From Maribacter dokdonensis DSW-8 (GTDB taxonomy: Bacteria; Bacteroidota; Bacteroidia; Flavobacteriales; Flavobacteriaceae), in NCBI RefSeq assembly GCF_001447995.1, contig NZ_LDPE01000014.1, positions 1 through 5,126 of the forward strand: DNA of 5,126 nucleotides. The letters are read 5' to 3'. The position numbers were made by a program, and so were the translations under genes. Under the pieces are notes generated by a model. It worked only from the letters and a program-made list of their open reading frames with translations, was not told where the DNA came from and made no database searches. Below, in pieces: positions 5,026 to 5,126 of this stretch (positions within the stretch are counted from its first letter, which is position 1; every line of letters begins with the position of its first letter).

Positions 5026-5064
5026 AAAAAAAGCTCAAAGAATCAAGTTATTGAATCTATGAGC
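5026..5064 (-). terminator. Rho-independent terminator-like hairpin at the right end (copy 2)
   Basis: Same hairpin and seven-T run on the - strand as in copy 1. It would block transcripts entering the element from the right, beyond the window. Confidence 0.5.
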
Positions 5065-5100
5065 CTGAAATAATATTGTCTCGGATTAAAGAAGAATTTG

Positions 5101-5104
5101 TTTG
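5101..5104 (+). promoter_or_regulatory. -33 box half of the junction promoter (copy 2, right end)
   Basis: TTTG that would lie 17 bases before the -7 box once the two ends of copy 2 are joined; see the left tip of copy 1 for the reasoning. Confidence 0.4.
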
Positions 5105-5126
5105 TTTTTTATCTCAGTTCTTTGTT

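Larger units (their letters stand above)
3827..5121 (+). mobile_element. IS110-group insertion sequence, copy 2
   Basis: Same element as at 1-1295, in the same orientation and with an intact recombinase. Its left junction is visible: TATACGG of palindrome C abuts CT at 3827-3828. With core CT at 5120-5121, the last five bases of the window (5122-5126, TTGTT) are target DNA, equal to those after copy 1. Insertion split palindrome C between its TATAC stem and its GTTG end. Confidence 0.9.
3827..5126 (+). repeat. 1300-bp direct repeat, right copy
   Basis: Partner of the repeat at 1-1300. The repeat runs to the last base of the window, so its true right limit cannot be seen. Confidence 0.95.

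Noticed and set aside
1..5126. Composite transposon carrying the middle genes as cargo
   Set aside because: IS110 elements excise as single circles through sequence-specific ends and are not known to move flanked segments in the way of DDE composite transposons. The passenger is better explained as cassettes between target sites; movement by homologous recombination remains possible.

Overview
The window looks like accessory DNA of a Bacteroidota bacterium, probably of the Flavobacteriia type. The grounds are AT-rich sequence with AAA/TTT-rich intergenic DNA, no clear Shine-Dalgarno sites, promoter-like boxes of the TAnnTTTG kind, and a secreted protein whose signal peptide ends in Ser-Phe-Ser-Gln. 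No gene here fixes a genus.

Layout. Two identical, same-direction copies of an IS110-group insertion sequence fill the ends (1 to about 1295, and 3827 to about 5121; the identity runs on through 1300 and 5126). Each copy has a noncoding left end of about 210 bp, a 322-residue DEDD/serine recombinase on the + strand, and a short right end with a terminator-like hairpin facing incoming antisense transcription. Between the copies lie 2.5 kb holding four genes, all on the - strand. In transcription order these are a secreted protein of unknown function (3700-3059), a PD-(D/E)XK nuclease-like protein (2911-2495) one base ahead of a small helical protein (2493-2092), and a HEPN-like protein (1851-1315).

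The - strand genes sit in three compact units. The units are separated by long imperfect palindromes that share one plan: ends of the type CAAC...GTTG, a short unpaired spacer, a TATAC-containing stem of 16-18 bp, and a variable inner part. Stop and start codons lie only a few bases from most of these palindromes. The arrangement resembles an integron gene-cassette array with attC sites, although no integrase is present and the sites are longer and looser than classical attC.

The main result concerns the insertion sequence. Its left end can be read as a bridge RNA. One hairpin loop carries TATACGG and ACAACA, which match the left flank and complement the right flank of the insertion site (TATACGG-CT-TTGTTGTATGC). 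A second loop carries TCAGTTCT, identical to the right end of the element including a CT core, and CTTA, complementary to the left end just after the core. Joining right end to left end, as in a circular intermediate, would also place TTTG 17 bases before TAAGTTTG and so complete a Bacteroidota-type promoter driving that RNA. The element therefore seems programmed to insert into the cassette-boundary palindromes, as IS621 does with REP sequences and IS1111-attC elements do with attC sites.

Because the window starts and ends exactly with the repeated element, it could be two insertions in neighbouring sites, or a terminally redundant reading of a 3826-bp circle or tandem unit. The two flanks of the element fit together as the two halves of a single palindrome, so this cannot be settled from the window alone.
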